Shown in pieces: positions 25,391-33,635 of a DNA stretch of 64,000 nucleotides. Origin of the DNA: Couchioplanes caeruleus (lineage in GTDB: Bacteria; Actinomycetota; Actinomycetes; Mycobacteriales; Micromonosporaceae); NCBI RefSeq assembly GCF_003751945.1, contig NZ_RJKL01000001.1:2790001-2854000 (forward strand). Direction: 5' to 3'. The notes under the pieces are model-generated. The model saw only the letters and a list, made by a program, of their open reading frames with translations. It was not told the DNA's origin and did not search any database. Every line of letters begins with the position of its first letter. Positions within the stretch are counted from its first letter, which is position 1. A program made the position numbers and the translations under genes.

Positions 25391-27030
25391 CCAACTCCAG
25401 CACCACCGCAGGGACGGCGGCCGGGCCGGGCGCCGGCGCAGAGGGCGCCGAACCTTCCGGGGAATTCACCCACCGCCAGATCATCACGGTGCTGATCGGC
25501 CTGATGATGGGCATGTTCCTCGCGGCGCTCGACCAGACCATCATGGCCACGGCGACCCGGACCATCGCCGACGACCTCGACGGCTTCAACCTGCAGGCCT
25601 GGGCGACGACGGCGTTCCTCATCACGTCGACGATCTCCACCCCGCTCTACGGCAAGCTCTCCGACATCTACGGGCGCCGGCCGTTCTTCCTGTTCGCGAT
25701 CGGCGTGTTCATCCTCGGCTCGATCCTCTGCGGGCTGTCGCAGAGCATGTACGAGCTGGCCGCCTTCCGCGCGATCCAGGGCATCGGCGCCGGCGGCCTG
25801 ATGTCGCTGGCCCTGGCGATCATCGGCGACATCGTCCCGCCCCGCGAACGCGCGAAGTACCAGGGCTTCTTCCTCGCGGTTTTCGGTACGGCGAGCGTCA
25901 TCGGCCCGATCCTCGGCGGCTTCTTCGCCGGCGCCGACCAGATCCTCTGGATCGACGGCTGGCGCTGGGTCTTCTACCTCAACGTCCCGATCGGCATCGC
26001 GGCGATGATCGTGGTGGCCCGCGTCCTGCATCTGCCGCACCACCGCACCGACCACCGCATCGACTGGCCGGGCGCGGTCGCGCTCATCGTCGGCCTGGTG
26101 CCGCTGCTGACCGTGGCCGAGCAGGGCCGCGAGTGGGGCTGGGACTCCCCCCGCGCCATCGCCTGCTACCTGATCGGCGGCATCGGGCTGGTGGCGTTCG
26201 TGCTGGCCGAGCGCGCGTACAAGGACGAGGCGCTGCTGCCGCTGCGGCTGTTCGGCAACCGTACGGTCGCCGTCGGCTCGATCTCCAGCACGATCCTCGG
26301 CATGGCGATGTTCGGCGGGCTCATGACCGTCCCGCTGTACCTGCAGATCGTCAAGGGCAGCTCCCCCACCGTCGCGGGCCTGCAGATGATCCCGTTCGTG
26401 GTCGGCATCATGGCCGGCTCGATCACCGCGGGGCAGCTCATCGCCCGTACCGGTCGCTACCGGATCTTCCCGATCATCGGCAGCATCCTCATGGCCATCT
26501 CGCTCGCGCTCTTCGCGCTGATCGGCGCGGACACCCCGCTCTGGAAGACCATGCTGATCATGGTGCTGATGGGCCTGGGCCTCGGCGGCAACATGCAGCC
26601 GATGATCACCGCGGTGCAGAACGCCGTGTCGCCGCGGGAGATCGGCGTGGCGACCAGCTCGGTGACGTTCTTCCGCTCCATGGGCGGCACTCTCGGCACC
26701 GCGGTCTTCCTGTCGGTGCTCTTCAACGTGCTGCCTACCAAGATCAAGGATGCGTACACGGAGGCCGGGGTGCCCTCGCCACAGGGCGGAGGCGGCGTCG
26801 ACCTGAGCGACACGTCGTTCCTCAGCGAGCTGCCGGAGGCGCTCGCCCACCCGTTCAAGGTCGGCTTCTCCGACGGCATCCAGGTCGTGTACCTGCTGGC
26901 GCTCGCGGTCATGGCGATCGGCCTGGTCGTCGTCTTCTTCCTGCCGGAGATCGCGCTGTCGCAGCGCTCGGCCCAGCAGCAGCGCGCCGACGAAGCGGCC
27001 GCCGCCGCGGCAAGCGGAGGAGCTCGCTGA
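25387..27030 (+). CDS. MFS multidrug exporter, DHA2 family (EmrB/QacA type, 14 TM)
   Basis: 547 residues. The N-terminus has IGLMMGMFLAALDQTIMATATRTIADDL, the family motif in which the aspartate lies in TM1, then LYGKLSDIYGRRP (motif A) and FRAIQGIGAGGLMSLALAIIGDI (antiporter motif C area). About 14 hydrophobic segments are present. It is co-transcribed with, and overlaps, the MarR gene. Expected to expel hydrophobic drugs using the proton gradient. Confidence 0.94.
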   Translation: MTNSSTTAGTAAGPGAGAEGAEPSGEFTHRQIITVLIGLMMGMFLAALDQTIMATATRTIADDLDGFNLQAWATTAFLITSTISTPLYGKLSDIYGRRPFFLFAIGVFILGSILCGLSQSMYELAAFRAIQGIGAGGLMSLALAIIGDIVPPRERAKYQGFFLAVFGTASVIGPILGGFFAGADQILWIDGWRWVFYLNVPIGIAAMIVVARVLHLPHHRTDHRIDWPGAVALIVGLVPLLTVAEQGREWGWDSPRAIACYLIGGIGLVAFVLAERAYKDEALLPLRLFGNRTVAVGSISSTILGMAMFGGLMTVPLYLQIVKGSSPTVAGLQMIPFVVGIMAGSITAGQLIARTGRYRIFPIIGSILMAISLALFALIGADTPLWKTMLIMVLMGLGLGGNMQPMITAVQNAVSPREIGVATSSVTFFRSMGGTLGTAVFLSVLFNVLPTKIKDAYTEAGVPSPQGGGGVDLSDTSFLSELPEALAHPFKVGFSDGIQVVYLLALAVMAIGLVVVFFLPEIALSQRSAQQQRADEAAAAAASGGAR

Positions 27031-27077
27031 CAACCTCCGCGGGGTACGGGCGCAGCCCGTGCTCGTACCCTGTGTCC

Positions 27078-27380
27078 ATGGCAGTGGTGAAAATCAACGC
27101 GATCGACGTCCCCGAGGGCGCGGGCCCCGAGCTGGAGAAGCGCTTCGCGGCCCGGCAGGGTGCGGTGGAGAAGGCCGAGGGATTCCTAGGCTTCGAGCTG
27201 TTGCGTCCGGTGGCGGGCGAGACCAGGTACTTCGTCTACACCCGCTGGGAGAGCGAGGAGCACTTCCAGGCCTGGTCCTCCGGCATGGGCCGCGCCGCGC
27301 ATTCGGGTGAGCGGGCCCGTCCGGTGGCGACCGGCGCCGACCTGCTCGAGTTCGAGGTCGTCCAGAGCGTCTCGAAGTAA
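27078..27380 (+). CDS. mhuD: Haem-degrading monooxygenase, MhuD-type
   Basis: 100 residues matching mycobacterial MhuD (Rv3592) closely over the whole length: MAVVKINAIDVPEGAGPELEKRF, GFLGFELLRPV, RYFVYTRWESEEHFQAW and TGADLLEFEVV. The residues of the MhuD active site, Asn7, Trp66 and the haem-ligating His75 (AAHSGERA), are all at the same positions. It should cleave haem to release iron. The gene stands alone with its own ATG and is not beside haem uptake genes. Confidence 0.88.
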   Translation: MAVVKINAIDVPEGAGPELEKRFAARQGAVEKAEGFLGFELLRPVAGETRYFVYTRWESEEHFQAWSSGMGRAAHSGERARPVATGADLLEFEVVQSVSK

Positions 27381-27400
27381 CCCGCCGCCGTGGCGGCGGA

Positions 27401-28591
27401 TCAGGTGTCGGCGTAGCGGGCCGCGGCGGCGATCAGGCGCTCGGCGACTTCCTCGCGCGGCAGGCCGAGCCGCTGCGAGGTGTCGCGCAGCACGTCGTAG
27501 GCCTCCCGGACGCCGCAGCCGCGCTGAGCGATGATCACACCGGCGGCACGGTCGACGGCCGAGTCCGAGCACTGCCCCGCCCGGCGGTGGACCTCGCCGA
27601 GGAGCAGCTCGGCCTGCCCGACCACCGCCATCGCGGTGAGCAGCGTCTCCGGCTCGATTCCCGGCCGGTCGGCGAACAAGGTCACCGCGCCGACGGCCGA
27701 CCGCCGCAGATCCAGCGGGATCGACGCGACGGCGCGCACTCCCTCGTCCCGGGCGCGCTCGGCCAGTTCGGGCCAGCGCCCGTCCGCGGAGAGGTCGGTA
27801 ACGGCGACGACCGCGCGGGTCCGGGCCGCTTCCAGCCCGGGGCCGTCGCCGATCGCGTACTGGAGATCGTCGAGGGCCTGGGCCCGCGGACCGGATGCGG
27901 CAAGGGTGGGCGGGCCGCCCTCGCCGATCAGCGCCACCGAGCAGCGCACCGCGCCCGGCACCGCGCCCGCGGTGAAGACGGCGAGCCGGTCGAGCGCCTG
28001 CGCGACGTCGTCGGTGCCGAGCAGCAGGGCGGACAACTCGTGCAGAAGCCCGGCCACCTCGACCGGGTGCGGCGCCGCGCCACCGTTCGTGGCCTGACCC
28101 TCCGGAACGGCGCCGCGCCCAGACTGACCCTCGGGAGCGCCGCCACGGTCGGCCTGGCGCGACGAGGCGCGGTCCTTGGCCCCGCGCTTACCCGCCGTCA
28201 TGTTGGCGCCCTGGCGGCCCCTCTGGGCCGCCCGAACGGGCCGCCGGCTGTTGTGGCCGCCGCTCCGGCGGCCGTTGCGCCCCCCGCGGCGCCGCCGAGG
28301 GTCGGTATCTCCGCTCTGCGTGTCATCGGCGGGCGAGGCCCCGGCTCCGTGCGGGACACCTCCCACGCCCGGCAGGGCGCCGTCCGAGGCGGGCAGGGCG
28401 GCGACGGAGAGCGCTGTCTCCGCCTCGCGCCGGGACCGCCCGCGAACGCCGAGCCGGCTCGGGTCGGGCTTGCCCACGGCGTTCGCCGGCTTGCCGAGAC
28501 GCGCCGCCGACCGCCGCTCTGTGCTCCGTTCCGGGGCAGACATTTGCCCGATATTGCCATGCTCATCCGTGAACACGAAAGTGGTGTCCAC
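27401..28591 (-). CDS. GAF-ANTAR RNA-binding antitermination regulator
   Basis: 396 residues. The first 170 are low-complexity, with an arginine-rich run (RRRRGGRNGRRSGG), and probably disordered. A GAF domain (VEVAGLLHELSALLLGTDDVAQALDRLAVF...VASIPLDLRRSAVGAVTLFAD) is followed by an ANTAR domain (SDSAVDRAAGVIIAQRGCGVREAYDVLRDTSQRLGLPREEVAERLI). ANTAR proteins bind twin hairpins in mRNA leaders to block termination. The GTG overlaps the stop of the upstream small gene (TAGTG). Confidence 0.88.
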   Translation of the reverse strand: MDTTFVFTDEHGNIGQMSAPERSTERRSAARLGKPANAVGKPDPSRLGVRGRSRREAETALSVAALPASDGALPGVGGVPHGAGASPADDTQSGDTDPRRRRGGRNGRRSGGHNSRRPVRAAQRGRQGANMTAGKRGAKDRASSRQADRGGAPEGQSGRGAVPEGQATNGGAAPHPVEVAGLLHELSALLLGTDDVAQALDRLAVFTAGAVPGAVRCSVALIGEGGPPTLAASGPRAQALDDLQYAIGDGPGLEAARTRAVVAVTDLSADGRWPELAERARDEGVRAVASIPLDLRRSAVGAVTLFADRPGIEPETLLTAMAVVGQAELLLGEVHRRAGQCSDSAVDRAAGVIIAQRGCGVREAYDVLRDTSQRLGLPREEVAERLIAAAARYADT

Positions 28592-28794
28592 TAACGGGTG
28601 CCATCCGCGGGCGTAACCGTCTGGCCCGACGCGCGATGTTCCAGGAATGTGCTCGGCGCGGCGCCCGGGTCCTCCTCGCGCTCGTCCGACTCGGCGAGAA
28701 TCGCCTCGGCCTGGGCCCGCGGGTCGGCGCTTCCCGCGGCCCGCTCCTCCGGCAGCAGGTCAACCGCACGCCGCCGCACCCGATCATCACTCAT
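28591..28794 (-). CDS. Small conserved actinobacterial protein upstream of the ANTAR gene
   Basis: 67 residues from the ATG at 28794. It begins MSDDRVRRRAVDLLPEERAAGS, continues with AQAEAILAESDEREED, and ends with a TFLEHRASGQTV segment. A short acidic protein of this pattern is common in actinobacteria and has no known function. The TAG stop shares its G with the GTG of the GAF-ANTAR gene, so the two are coupled. Confidence 0.75.
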   Translation of the reverse strand: MSDDRVRRRAVDLLPEERAAGSADPRAQAEAILAESDEREEDPGAAPSTFLEHRASGQTVTPADGTR

Positions 28795-29108
28795 ATCCGT
28801 CCGGTACCCGCGATCGGCGGCCTCGAAAACTCCGGAAACGACGCCGCCCCCGGACGGGTCCGGGGGCGGCGTGACGAGGATGCCGGTGCGCAGGTCGCCT
28901 CGCGGCGAGTGGCTCAACGCGGCTCCAGCCGGACGGTATTCCGCGAAGGCTATGGGTGAGGCCCGGGGACACTGGGCACACCGGCATCTGCCCTCAACCG
29001 TCGGCAGCACCCCATGATTCCGGTAGCAAATGTGACCTGGACCACATTCATTCCGGCGTACGGACCGCACCATCGTTTGCGCGCCGACCTCCCGGGTAGT
29101 CGAGCGAC
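28795..29108. other. Divergent intergenic region, no gene recognised
   Basis: 314 bases between the small gene read leftward and a small gene read rightward. A GGGGGCGGCGT stretch and a hairpin around GACGGGTCCGGGGGCGGCGTGACGAG were noted. It presumably holds both promoters; no match to a known operator was seen. Confidence 0.4.
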
Positions 29109-29297
29109 ATGACGCAGCAGCAGAACGAACGCCTGCCCGCCCTGGGTGACGACGACGGCACCCCGGACGGCGCGAGCGACTTCGCCGGGGAGCACGCCGA
29201 CACGGCCGTGGAGCGCGCCGTCGTCGAGGATCGCGACACGGGCGAGCAGGAGAGCCCGCGCGGCTGGTCGGGCATGGAGAAGGACGGCCCACCCTGA
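29109..29297 (+). CDS. Small acidic hypothetical protein
   Basis: 62 residues from an ATG: MTQQQNERLPALGDDDG, then ASDFAGEHADTAVERAVVED, with a final WSGMEKDGPP. Rich in Asp and Glu, without hydrophobic core segments, and probably disordered. Only composition and a plausible start support it. Confidence 0.5.
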   Translation: MTQQQNERLPALGDDDGTPDGASDFAGEHADTAVERAVVEDRDTGEQESPRGWSGMEKDGPP

Positions 29298-29319
29298 CGA
29301 AGGCCGGTGCAGGTCGGGC

Positions 29320-29904
29320 TTACGCGAGCGCGCGGCCGAACGTCTGCTGCCCGAGCCGCTCCTCCTCCTCGCTTCGCGCCGGGACGCCTTCCGCGGCCTC
29401 CTTGGCGAGCGAGTACGCCATCTGCAGGAAGTCCGAGGCCGCCGTCGCCGTGAAGACGGTGGCCGCCAGCCGGGTGAGCCGCGGGGCGAACACCAGGCCG
29501 CTGGTCAGGCCGGTGGCGATCCAGACCGCCAGGCAGAAGGGGCAGCTAACCAGCTCGCCGATCGAGTGGCGCACGCTGCCGCCGTGGTCGCGTACCTCTT
29601 CGTTGACCTCCCCGCTGCCGCCGGACTCGGCGTAGCGGGTGAAGGGTGCCCGCAGCGGGCTGGTGATCGAGTCCTTGGCGATCAGCCGGCTCAGTTTGTG
29701 GGTGGCGATCGAGATCAGGACGACGTCCGCGACGGAGGGACGCTCCGGCACCGCACGACCGGTGATCTTCGCGGCGACGCCCAGGCTTCCCGCGAGCACC
29801 CCGAAGGTGCCCATCATGGCCGCGTATCCGCCGAGGGGCCGGTGCTCGTGAGGGGCGTACTGCCGACGCAACCGGTCGAGCCGGGCGCGTACCGAGGGAG
29901 TCAT
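29320..29904 (-). CDS. DUF1360 membrane protein
   Basis: 194 residues. It contains the DUF1360 signature: LISIATHKLSRLIAKDSITSPLRAPF, then the invariant ELVSCPFCLAVWIATG with its cysteine pair. There are about three transmembrane helices, including GGYAAMMGTFGVLAGSLGVA. The family is widespread in bacteria (Bacillus YwqB-like) and of unknown function; the cysteines suggest metal or redox binding. Confidence 0.88.
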   Translation of the reverse strand: MTPSVRARLDRLRRQYAPHEHRPLGGYAAMMGTFGVLAGSLGVAAKITGRAVPERPSVADVVLISIATHKLSRLIAKDSITSPLRAPFTRYAESGGSGEVNEEVRDHGGSVRHSIGELVSCPFCLAVWIATGLTSGLVFAPRLTRLAATVFTATAASDFLQMAYSLAKEAAEGVPARSEEEERLGQQTFGRALA

Positions 29905-29914
29905 GCGGTTCCTC

Positions 29915-30160
29915 TCAGAAATCCTGGGTGAGCCGGTGCGGATCGACCTCGCGCCCGGGATGACGGGCCAGGTACTCGGTCTCCAACTCGGCCGTACGCC
30001 GCAGATGATTGGCGAGCGCCGCGTCAGGGCCGTGCCGCAGCGTCGCGAGCCGCGTCCGGTGCAGGCTGCCGAGCTCGCGGAGCAGATCGTCGTCGGCGAG
30101 ACCCGACGGGTCTATGCCCTGCTCGGTGCCGACACGGTCGCCGACCTCGGAGTCGCTCAT
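29915..30160 (-). CDS. Small conserved protein, DUF6158-like
   Basis: 81 residues from the ATG at 30160, behind a GAAGAGAT ribosome site. It has GIDPSGLADDDLLRELGSLHRTRLATLRHGPDAALANHLRRTAELETEYLARHP. This two-helix pattern is that of the DUF6158 family of actinobacteria. The downstream DUF1360 gene begins 11 bases later, so both are likely one operon. Function is unknown. Confidence 0.75.
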   Translation of the reverse strand: MSDSEVGDRVGTEQGIDPSGLADDDLLRELGSLHRTRLATLRHGPDAALANHLRRTAELETEYLARHPGREVDPHRLTQDF

Positions 30161-30294
30161 GATCTCTTCCTCTCTCGGTGCTTGCCGCAACGGTTGCCCG
30201 GGTGGCCTTCGGTCAAACCCCTGCCGCACACCGCGGCCCCGGACCGACGGCAGCGGCGGCCCGGCCCGGCCGAGGCTGCCGGTACGCTCGACGC

Positions 30295-30738
30295 ATGAGA
30301 GCGCTGTGGACCCCGGCGTGGATCGTGCGCCACGTGGTCGCCCTCGTCCTCATCGCGGGCTTCCTGGGCCTGGGCTGGTGGCAGTTCAGCCGCGCGACCG
30401 GCGGCAACACCCTGAGCTGGGGCTACACCGTCGAATGGCCGGTCTTCGCGGCCTTCGTCGGTTTTCTGTGGTTTCGCGAGGTGCAGCAGGAGCTCAGGTC
30501 CCGCCGCCAGCGGACAGAAAAGCCGGCGGTGGAACAGGACGCCCGGAGCACTGCCGGCTCGGCCGCGGATGCTCCGGTCACGGTGCGGCGGCCGGTGCGG
30601 GCCTCGGTGAACCGGCAGGCTCCCCCGGCCGGCAGCGACCCGGAGCTCGACGCCTACAACGACTATCTCGCCTGGCTCAACGCCCACCCCGGGGCGCGGC
30701 CGGGCGACTACCCCGGACGCAAGAGCGGCATCAAGTAA
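30295..30738 (+). CDS. Two-TM membrane protein, unknown function
   Basis: 147 residues. [34 protein letters not shown] and a second hydrophobic segment ([23 protein letters not shown]) give a SURF1-like opening, but the rest is a cytoplasmic, Arg/Pro-rich tail ending [14 protein letters not shown]. Conserved in Micromonosporaceae-like genomes beside a DUF3817 gene, as here. Probably a membrane assembly protein; no specific role is assigned. Confidence 0.75.
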   Translation: MRALWTPAWIVRHVVALVLIAGFLGLGWWQFSRATGGNTLSWGYTVEWPVFAAFVGFLWFREVQQELRSRRQRTEKPAVEQDARSTAGSAADAPVTVRRPVRASVNRQAPPAGSDPELDAYNDYLAWLNAHPGARPGDYPGRKSGIK

Positions 30739-30749
30739 GGACGTGGATC

Positions 30750-31079
30750 GTGCAGGGAGCCCTCACCCGCTACCGGATCATCGCCTGGATCGTCGGCGTG
30801 GTCCTGATCGCGCTCGTGCTGGTGGGCATGCCGCTGAAGTACGCCGGTGACGACGACACCGTGGTCGCCGCCGTCGGGCCTTTCCACGGTTTCCTCTACA
30901 TGGTCTACCTGGTGGCCACGTTCGATGTGAGCCGCCGTGCGGGCTGGCCGCTCGGCCGGATGCTGCTCGTGATGCTCGCCGGCACGGTGCCGCTGCTCTC
31001 CTTCTGGGCCGAGCACGTCGTCACCCGCAAGTGGGCCGTCCAGCCGATGGACACGCCGGTCGCGATGGCGAAGAAATAG
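30750..31079 (+). CDS. DUF3817 membrane protein
   Basis: 109 residues from a GTG 11 bases after the previous gene. RYRIIAWIVGVVLIALVLVGMPLKY, FHGFLYMVYLVATFDVSRRAGWPLGRMLLVMLAGTVPLLSFWAEHVVTRK is the DUF3817 signature (three TM helices). Its position directly after the 147-residue gene suggests a functional link. Family function is unknown. Confidence 0.88.
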   Translation: MQGALTRYRIIAWIVGVVLIALVLVGMPLKYAGDDDTVVAAVGPFHGFLYMVYLVATFDVSRRAGWPLGRMLLVMLAGTVPLLSFWAEHVVTRKWAVQPMDTPVAMAKK

Positions 31080-31239
31080 AGAAGTAACGCTGCGGGTCGG
31101 CCGCATTGCATTCGGTTATCGGGATCATTCGGATCATTGCCCTAATTGGCGCACGTCACTCTTCCGGCTCTTGTGTTAATCGAGATCGCCGATAAGTTGG
31201 TGCGGTTGGTCCGGTCCGCAGCCACACCGGTGGCGCCGG

Positions 31240-31405
31240 CCGACGCCGCCGAGTCCCGACGGCGGAATCGGTGACCCCTCCCCCGGGGCACCGGGACCGC
31301 CTCGACGATCCGGGGAACCACCGAAGTAGCACCTGGGGTGAATCCGCGTTCCGCGGTAGGGCCTTCTTCCCGCCCGAATCCGTCAGCTAACCCGGTAGGC
31401 GGCAC
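31240..31405 (+). promoter_or_regulatory. ydaO/yuaA-type c-di-AMP riboswitch
   Basis: The leader of the NlpC/P60 gene carries the conserved blocks of this riboswitch in the right order. CGCCGAGTCCCGACGGCGG and AATCGGTGACC come first, then GGGGAACCA, then TGGGGTGAATCC (31334-31345) and the CGAATCCGTCAGCTAACC block ending at GGTAGGCGG (31374-31402). The leader is about 180 bases long. This class binds c-di-AMP and controls wall hydrolase genes in actinobacteria, which fits the downstream enzyme. Exact ends are estimated. Confidence 0.9.
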
Positions 31406-31428
31406 AGCGGAAGAAAGGCCACGTAACG

Positions 31429-32388
31429 TTGCCACACGCCCGCACGAGGCTACGCGCCCTGGTGGTTGCCGCCCTGGCGATCGTGATCTCCAGCACCGTC
31501 GCACCCGCCGCGCACGCGGCGCCTTCCGCGACGGAGCTCAAGAAGAAGATCGAGAAGGCTTCGCACCAGCTCGAAGACGTCGTCGAGTCGTACAACAAGA
31601 TGCGGCTCAGCCTGAAGAAGACGAACGCCGAGGAGAAGAAGCTCGCCGCGTCGCTCGCGCCCGCCAAGGCGGCGCTCGAGGCGGCCGGCTCGCAGATGCA
31701 GGTCATCGCGGCCTCGGCGTACAAGACCGGTCAGGTCGGCACCATGAACGTCGTACTCGAGGGCACGGACAGCCTGATGGACCGCATGTCCATTCTGGAG
31801 CATTTGTCCCGCACTCGGCAGCGCGACATCAACACCTACACGACCACGACGCAGACCTTCTCCCAGCGTCAGGCCGCCCTGAAGGCCACCCAGGACAAGC
31901 AGGAGGCCGAGGTCAAGGAGCTCGGCGCCCGCAAGAAGAAGATCGAGGCTGACCTCAAGGAGCTGTACGCCATGCGCACGGCGGCGTTCGGCCGGGCGAC
32001 CGAGAGCGGCTCGGCCTACACCGGGGACATCCCCGACATCTCCGGCGATGCCGGGGTGGCCGTCACGTTCGCGTACAACCAGATCGGCAAGCCGTACTCG
32101 TACGGTTCCGGCGGTCCGAACTCCTACGACTGCTCGGGCCTGACCTCCGCTGCCTGGCGTGCCGCGGGCAAGAGCCTGCCCCACAACGCCGCGGCGCAGT
32201 TCAACGAGACGAGTCGGGTCAGCCGGTCTCAGCTCGAACCCGGCGACCTGGTGTTCTACCGCGGGCTCGCCCACGTGGGCATCTATGTCGGCGGCGGACA
32301 GATCATCCACGCGTCGGTGCCCGGCGAGCCGATCAGCAAGGTATCGATCGATATCATGCCGCCGTACGGATACGGCCGGGTGCGTTGA
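31429..32388 (+). CDS. Secreted NlpC/P60 peptidoglycan endopeptidase (RipA-like)
   Basis: 319 residues from a TTG start, 12 bases after GAAAGG. An N-terminal signal peptide (LRALVVAALAIVISSTVAPAAHA, cut near residue 30) is followed by a long coiled-coil region (ELKKKIEKASHQLEDVVESYNKM...KQEAEVKELGARKKKIEADLKEL) and a C-terminal NlpC/P60 domain. The catalytic residues are visible: Cys235 in YDCSGLT, His282 in LAHVGIYVG and His294 in IIHAS. It hydrolyses peptide crosslinks in the wall; the coiled coil probably controls access. Its leader holds the c-di-AMP riboswitch. Confidence 0.94.
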   Translation: MPHARTRLRALVVAALAIVISSTVAPAAHAAPSATELKKKIEKASHQLEDVVESYNKMRLSLKKTNAEEKKLAASLAPAKAALEAAGSQMQVIAASAYKTGQVGTMNVVLEGTDSLMDRMSILEHLSRTRQRDINTYTTTTQTFSQRQAALKATQDKQEAEVKELGARKKKIEADLKELYAMRTAAFGRATESGSAYTGDIPDISGDAGVAVTFAYNQIGKPYSYGSGGPNSYDCSGLTSAAWRAAGKSLPHNAAAQFNETSRVSRSQLEPGDLVFYRGLAHVGIYVGGGQIIHASVPGEPISKVSIDIMPPYGYGRVR

Positions 32389-32410
32389 TCACGCCGTAAC
32401 GCACGACCGC

Positions 32411-32444
32411 GGAAGGCCGGTGCTCCCCTCGGGGAGCGCCGGCC
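32411..32444. terminator. Terminator hairpin after NlpC/P60
   Basis: AAGGCCGGTGCTCCCC and GGGGAGCGCCGGCCTT pair almost perfectly around TC, 23 bases beyond the stop, followed by TCCCG. Confidence 0.8.
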
Positions 32445-32493
32445 TTTCCCGTGCCCCGGAGAAGACCGGCAAAGGCCATGCCCGGATAAGGCC

Positions 32494-32558
32494 CACGGAG
32501 TCCGCGCACGGAGTCCGCGCACGGAGTCCGCGCACGGAGTCCGCGCACGGAGTCCGCG
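32494..32558. repeat. 13-bp tandem repeat, five perfect copies
   Basis: CACGGAGTCCGCG at 32494, 32507, 32520, 32533 and 32546, with a partial sixth (CACGGAG). It lies between two terminator-like hairpins in non-coding sequence. It is not a CRISPR: the units are contiguous without spacers. Confidence 0.95.
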
Positions 32559-32565
32559 CACGGAG

Positions 32566-32597
32566 AAGGCCGGTGTCCCTTACGGGACACCGGCCTT
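32566..32597. terminator. Second hairpin, near-copy of the first
   Basis: AAGGCCGGTGTCCC pairs with GGGACACCGGCCTT around TTAC. The outer arms match the 32411 hairpin. It ends the sigma factor gene on the opposite strand, and the two hairpins flank the 13-bp repeat. Confidence 0.8.
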
Positions 32598-32633
32598 CGT
32601 CGGCTACGAGGAGGGAGAGGTGCCGGTTCAGGC

Positions 32634-33635
32634 TCAGGCGGCCTGCAGACCCTCGGCGCGGGCCAGCTCACGCAGCCGGCCCAGGGCCTGGATCTCGAGC
32701 TGGCGGATCCGCTCCCGCGAGAGCGAGAAGCGCGACGCCACCTCGGTCAGCGAGTGCTCCCGCCCGTCCTCGAGGCCGTACCGGGCGCGCATGATGCCCG
32801 CCGACCGGTCGTCGAGGTGGTTGAGAAGGCCCTCGATGCGCTGGCGCTCGAGCGCCGTGAGCACGATCTCCTCCGGCGACGGCGCGTCGCTGTCGGCGAC
32901 CAGGTCGCCGAGGTTGGTGTCGCCGTCGTCGCCCACCGGGGTGTCCAGGGACACGGTGTCCTGGGCCCAGCGGGTCAGCTCGGTGACGCGCTCGACCGTC
33001 ACGCCCAGCGCCGCGGCGACCTGCGCGGGCTCCGGGTCGGCACCGAGCTCGCGGACGAGCTGGCGGGTGACGTTGCGCATCCGGTTGACGTCCTCGACGA
33101 GGTGCACGGGCAGGCGCACGGTGCGCTCCTGCTGCGCGATCGCCCGGCTGATCGCCTGGCGGATCCACCACGTCGCGTACGTCGAGAACTTGTAGCCGCG
33201 CTCGTAGTCGAACTTCTCCACGGCGCGGACCAGGCCGGTGTTGCCTTCCTGGATGAGGTCGAGCATCGGCATGCCCGAGCGCACGTACCGGCGTGCGATA
33301 GAGACCACCAGGCGCAGGTTGGCCCGGATGAACAGGTCCTTGGCCCGCTCGCCCTCGACGACCAGGCGCTCCAGTTCCTCCCGGCTCACGCCGCGACGGA
33401 CGTCACCGCTGTCGAGCAGGTGCTCGGCATAGAGGCCGGCCTCGATTGCCTTGGAGAGGTCGACCTCCCTGGCGGCATCCAGAAGCGGCGTCCGGGAGAT
33501 CTCGTGCAGGTAGACGCCGACGAGGTCGCGCTCCTCGGCGACTTCGTCCGTCCGCATCACGGTGTTCTTCTCCACGTTGCCCACGGTCCCCTCATTGCCT
33601 TCACTAACCCTGTTACGGGCAATTCCTGCGTCCAT
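32634..33635 (-). CDS. Group 2 sigma-70 factor (SigB/HrdB-like, non-essential)
   Basis: 333 residues from the ATG at 33635, preceded by GGGGAGGGCTG. Region 1.2 (DLVGVYLHEISRTPLLDAAREVDLSKAIEAG), region 2 (LRLVVSIARRYVRSGMPMLDLIQEGNTGLVRAVEKFDYERGYKFSTYATWWIRQAISRAI), region 3 and region 4 (SLTEVASRFSLSRERIRQLEIQALGRLREL) are all present. There is no region 1.1, and the length is that of actinobacterial group 2 sigma factors. Its promoter target is probably housekeeping-like -10/-35 sequence under stress. Confidence 0.92.
   Translation of the reverse strand: MDAGIARNRVSEGNEGTVGNVEKNTVMRTDEVAEERDLVGVYLHEISRTPLLDAAREVDLSKAIEAGLYAEHLLDSGDVRRGVSREELERLVVEGERAKDLFIRANLRLVVSIARRYVRSGMPMLDLIQEGNTGLVRAVEKFDYERGYKFSTYATWWIRQAISRAIAQQERTVRLPVHLVEDVNRMRNVTRQLVRELGADPEPAQVAAALGVTVERVTELTRWAQDTVSLDTPVGDDGDTNLGDLVADSDAPSPEEIVLTALERQRIEGLLNHLDDRSAGIMRARYGLEDGREHSLTEVASRFSLSRERIRQLEIQALGRLRELARAEGLQAA

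Noticed and set aside
24955..27033. 692-residue minus-strand frame over MarR and the MFS exporter
   Set aside because: Composition is His/Asp/Arg/Gln-rich with no family motif, and it is antisense to two certain genes.
32494..32558. Short CRISPR array
   Set aside because: Units are contiguous with no spacers and no cas gene is in the window.
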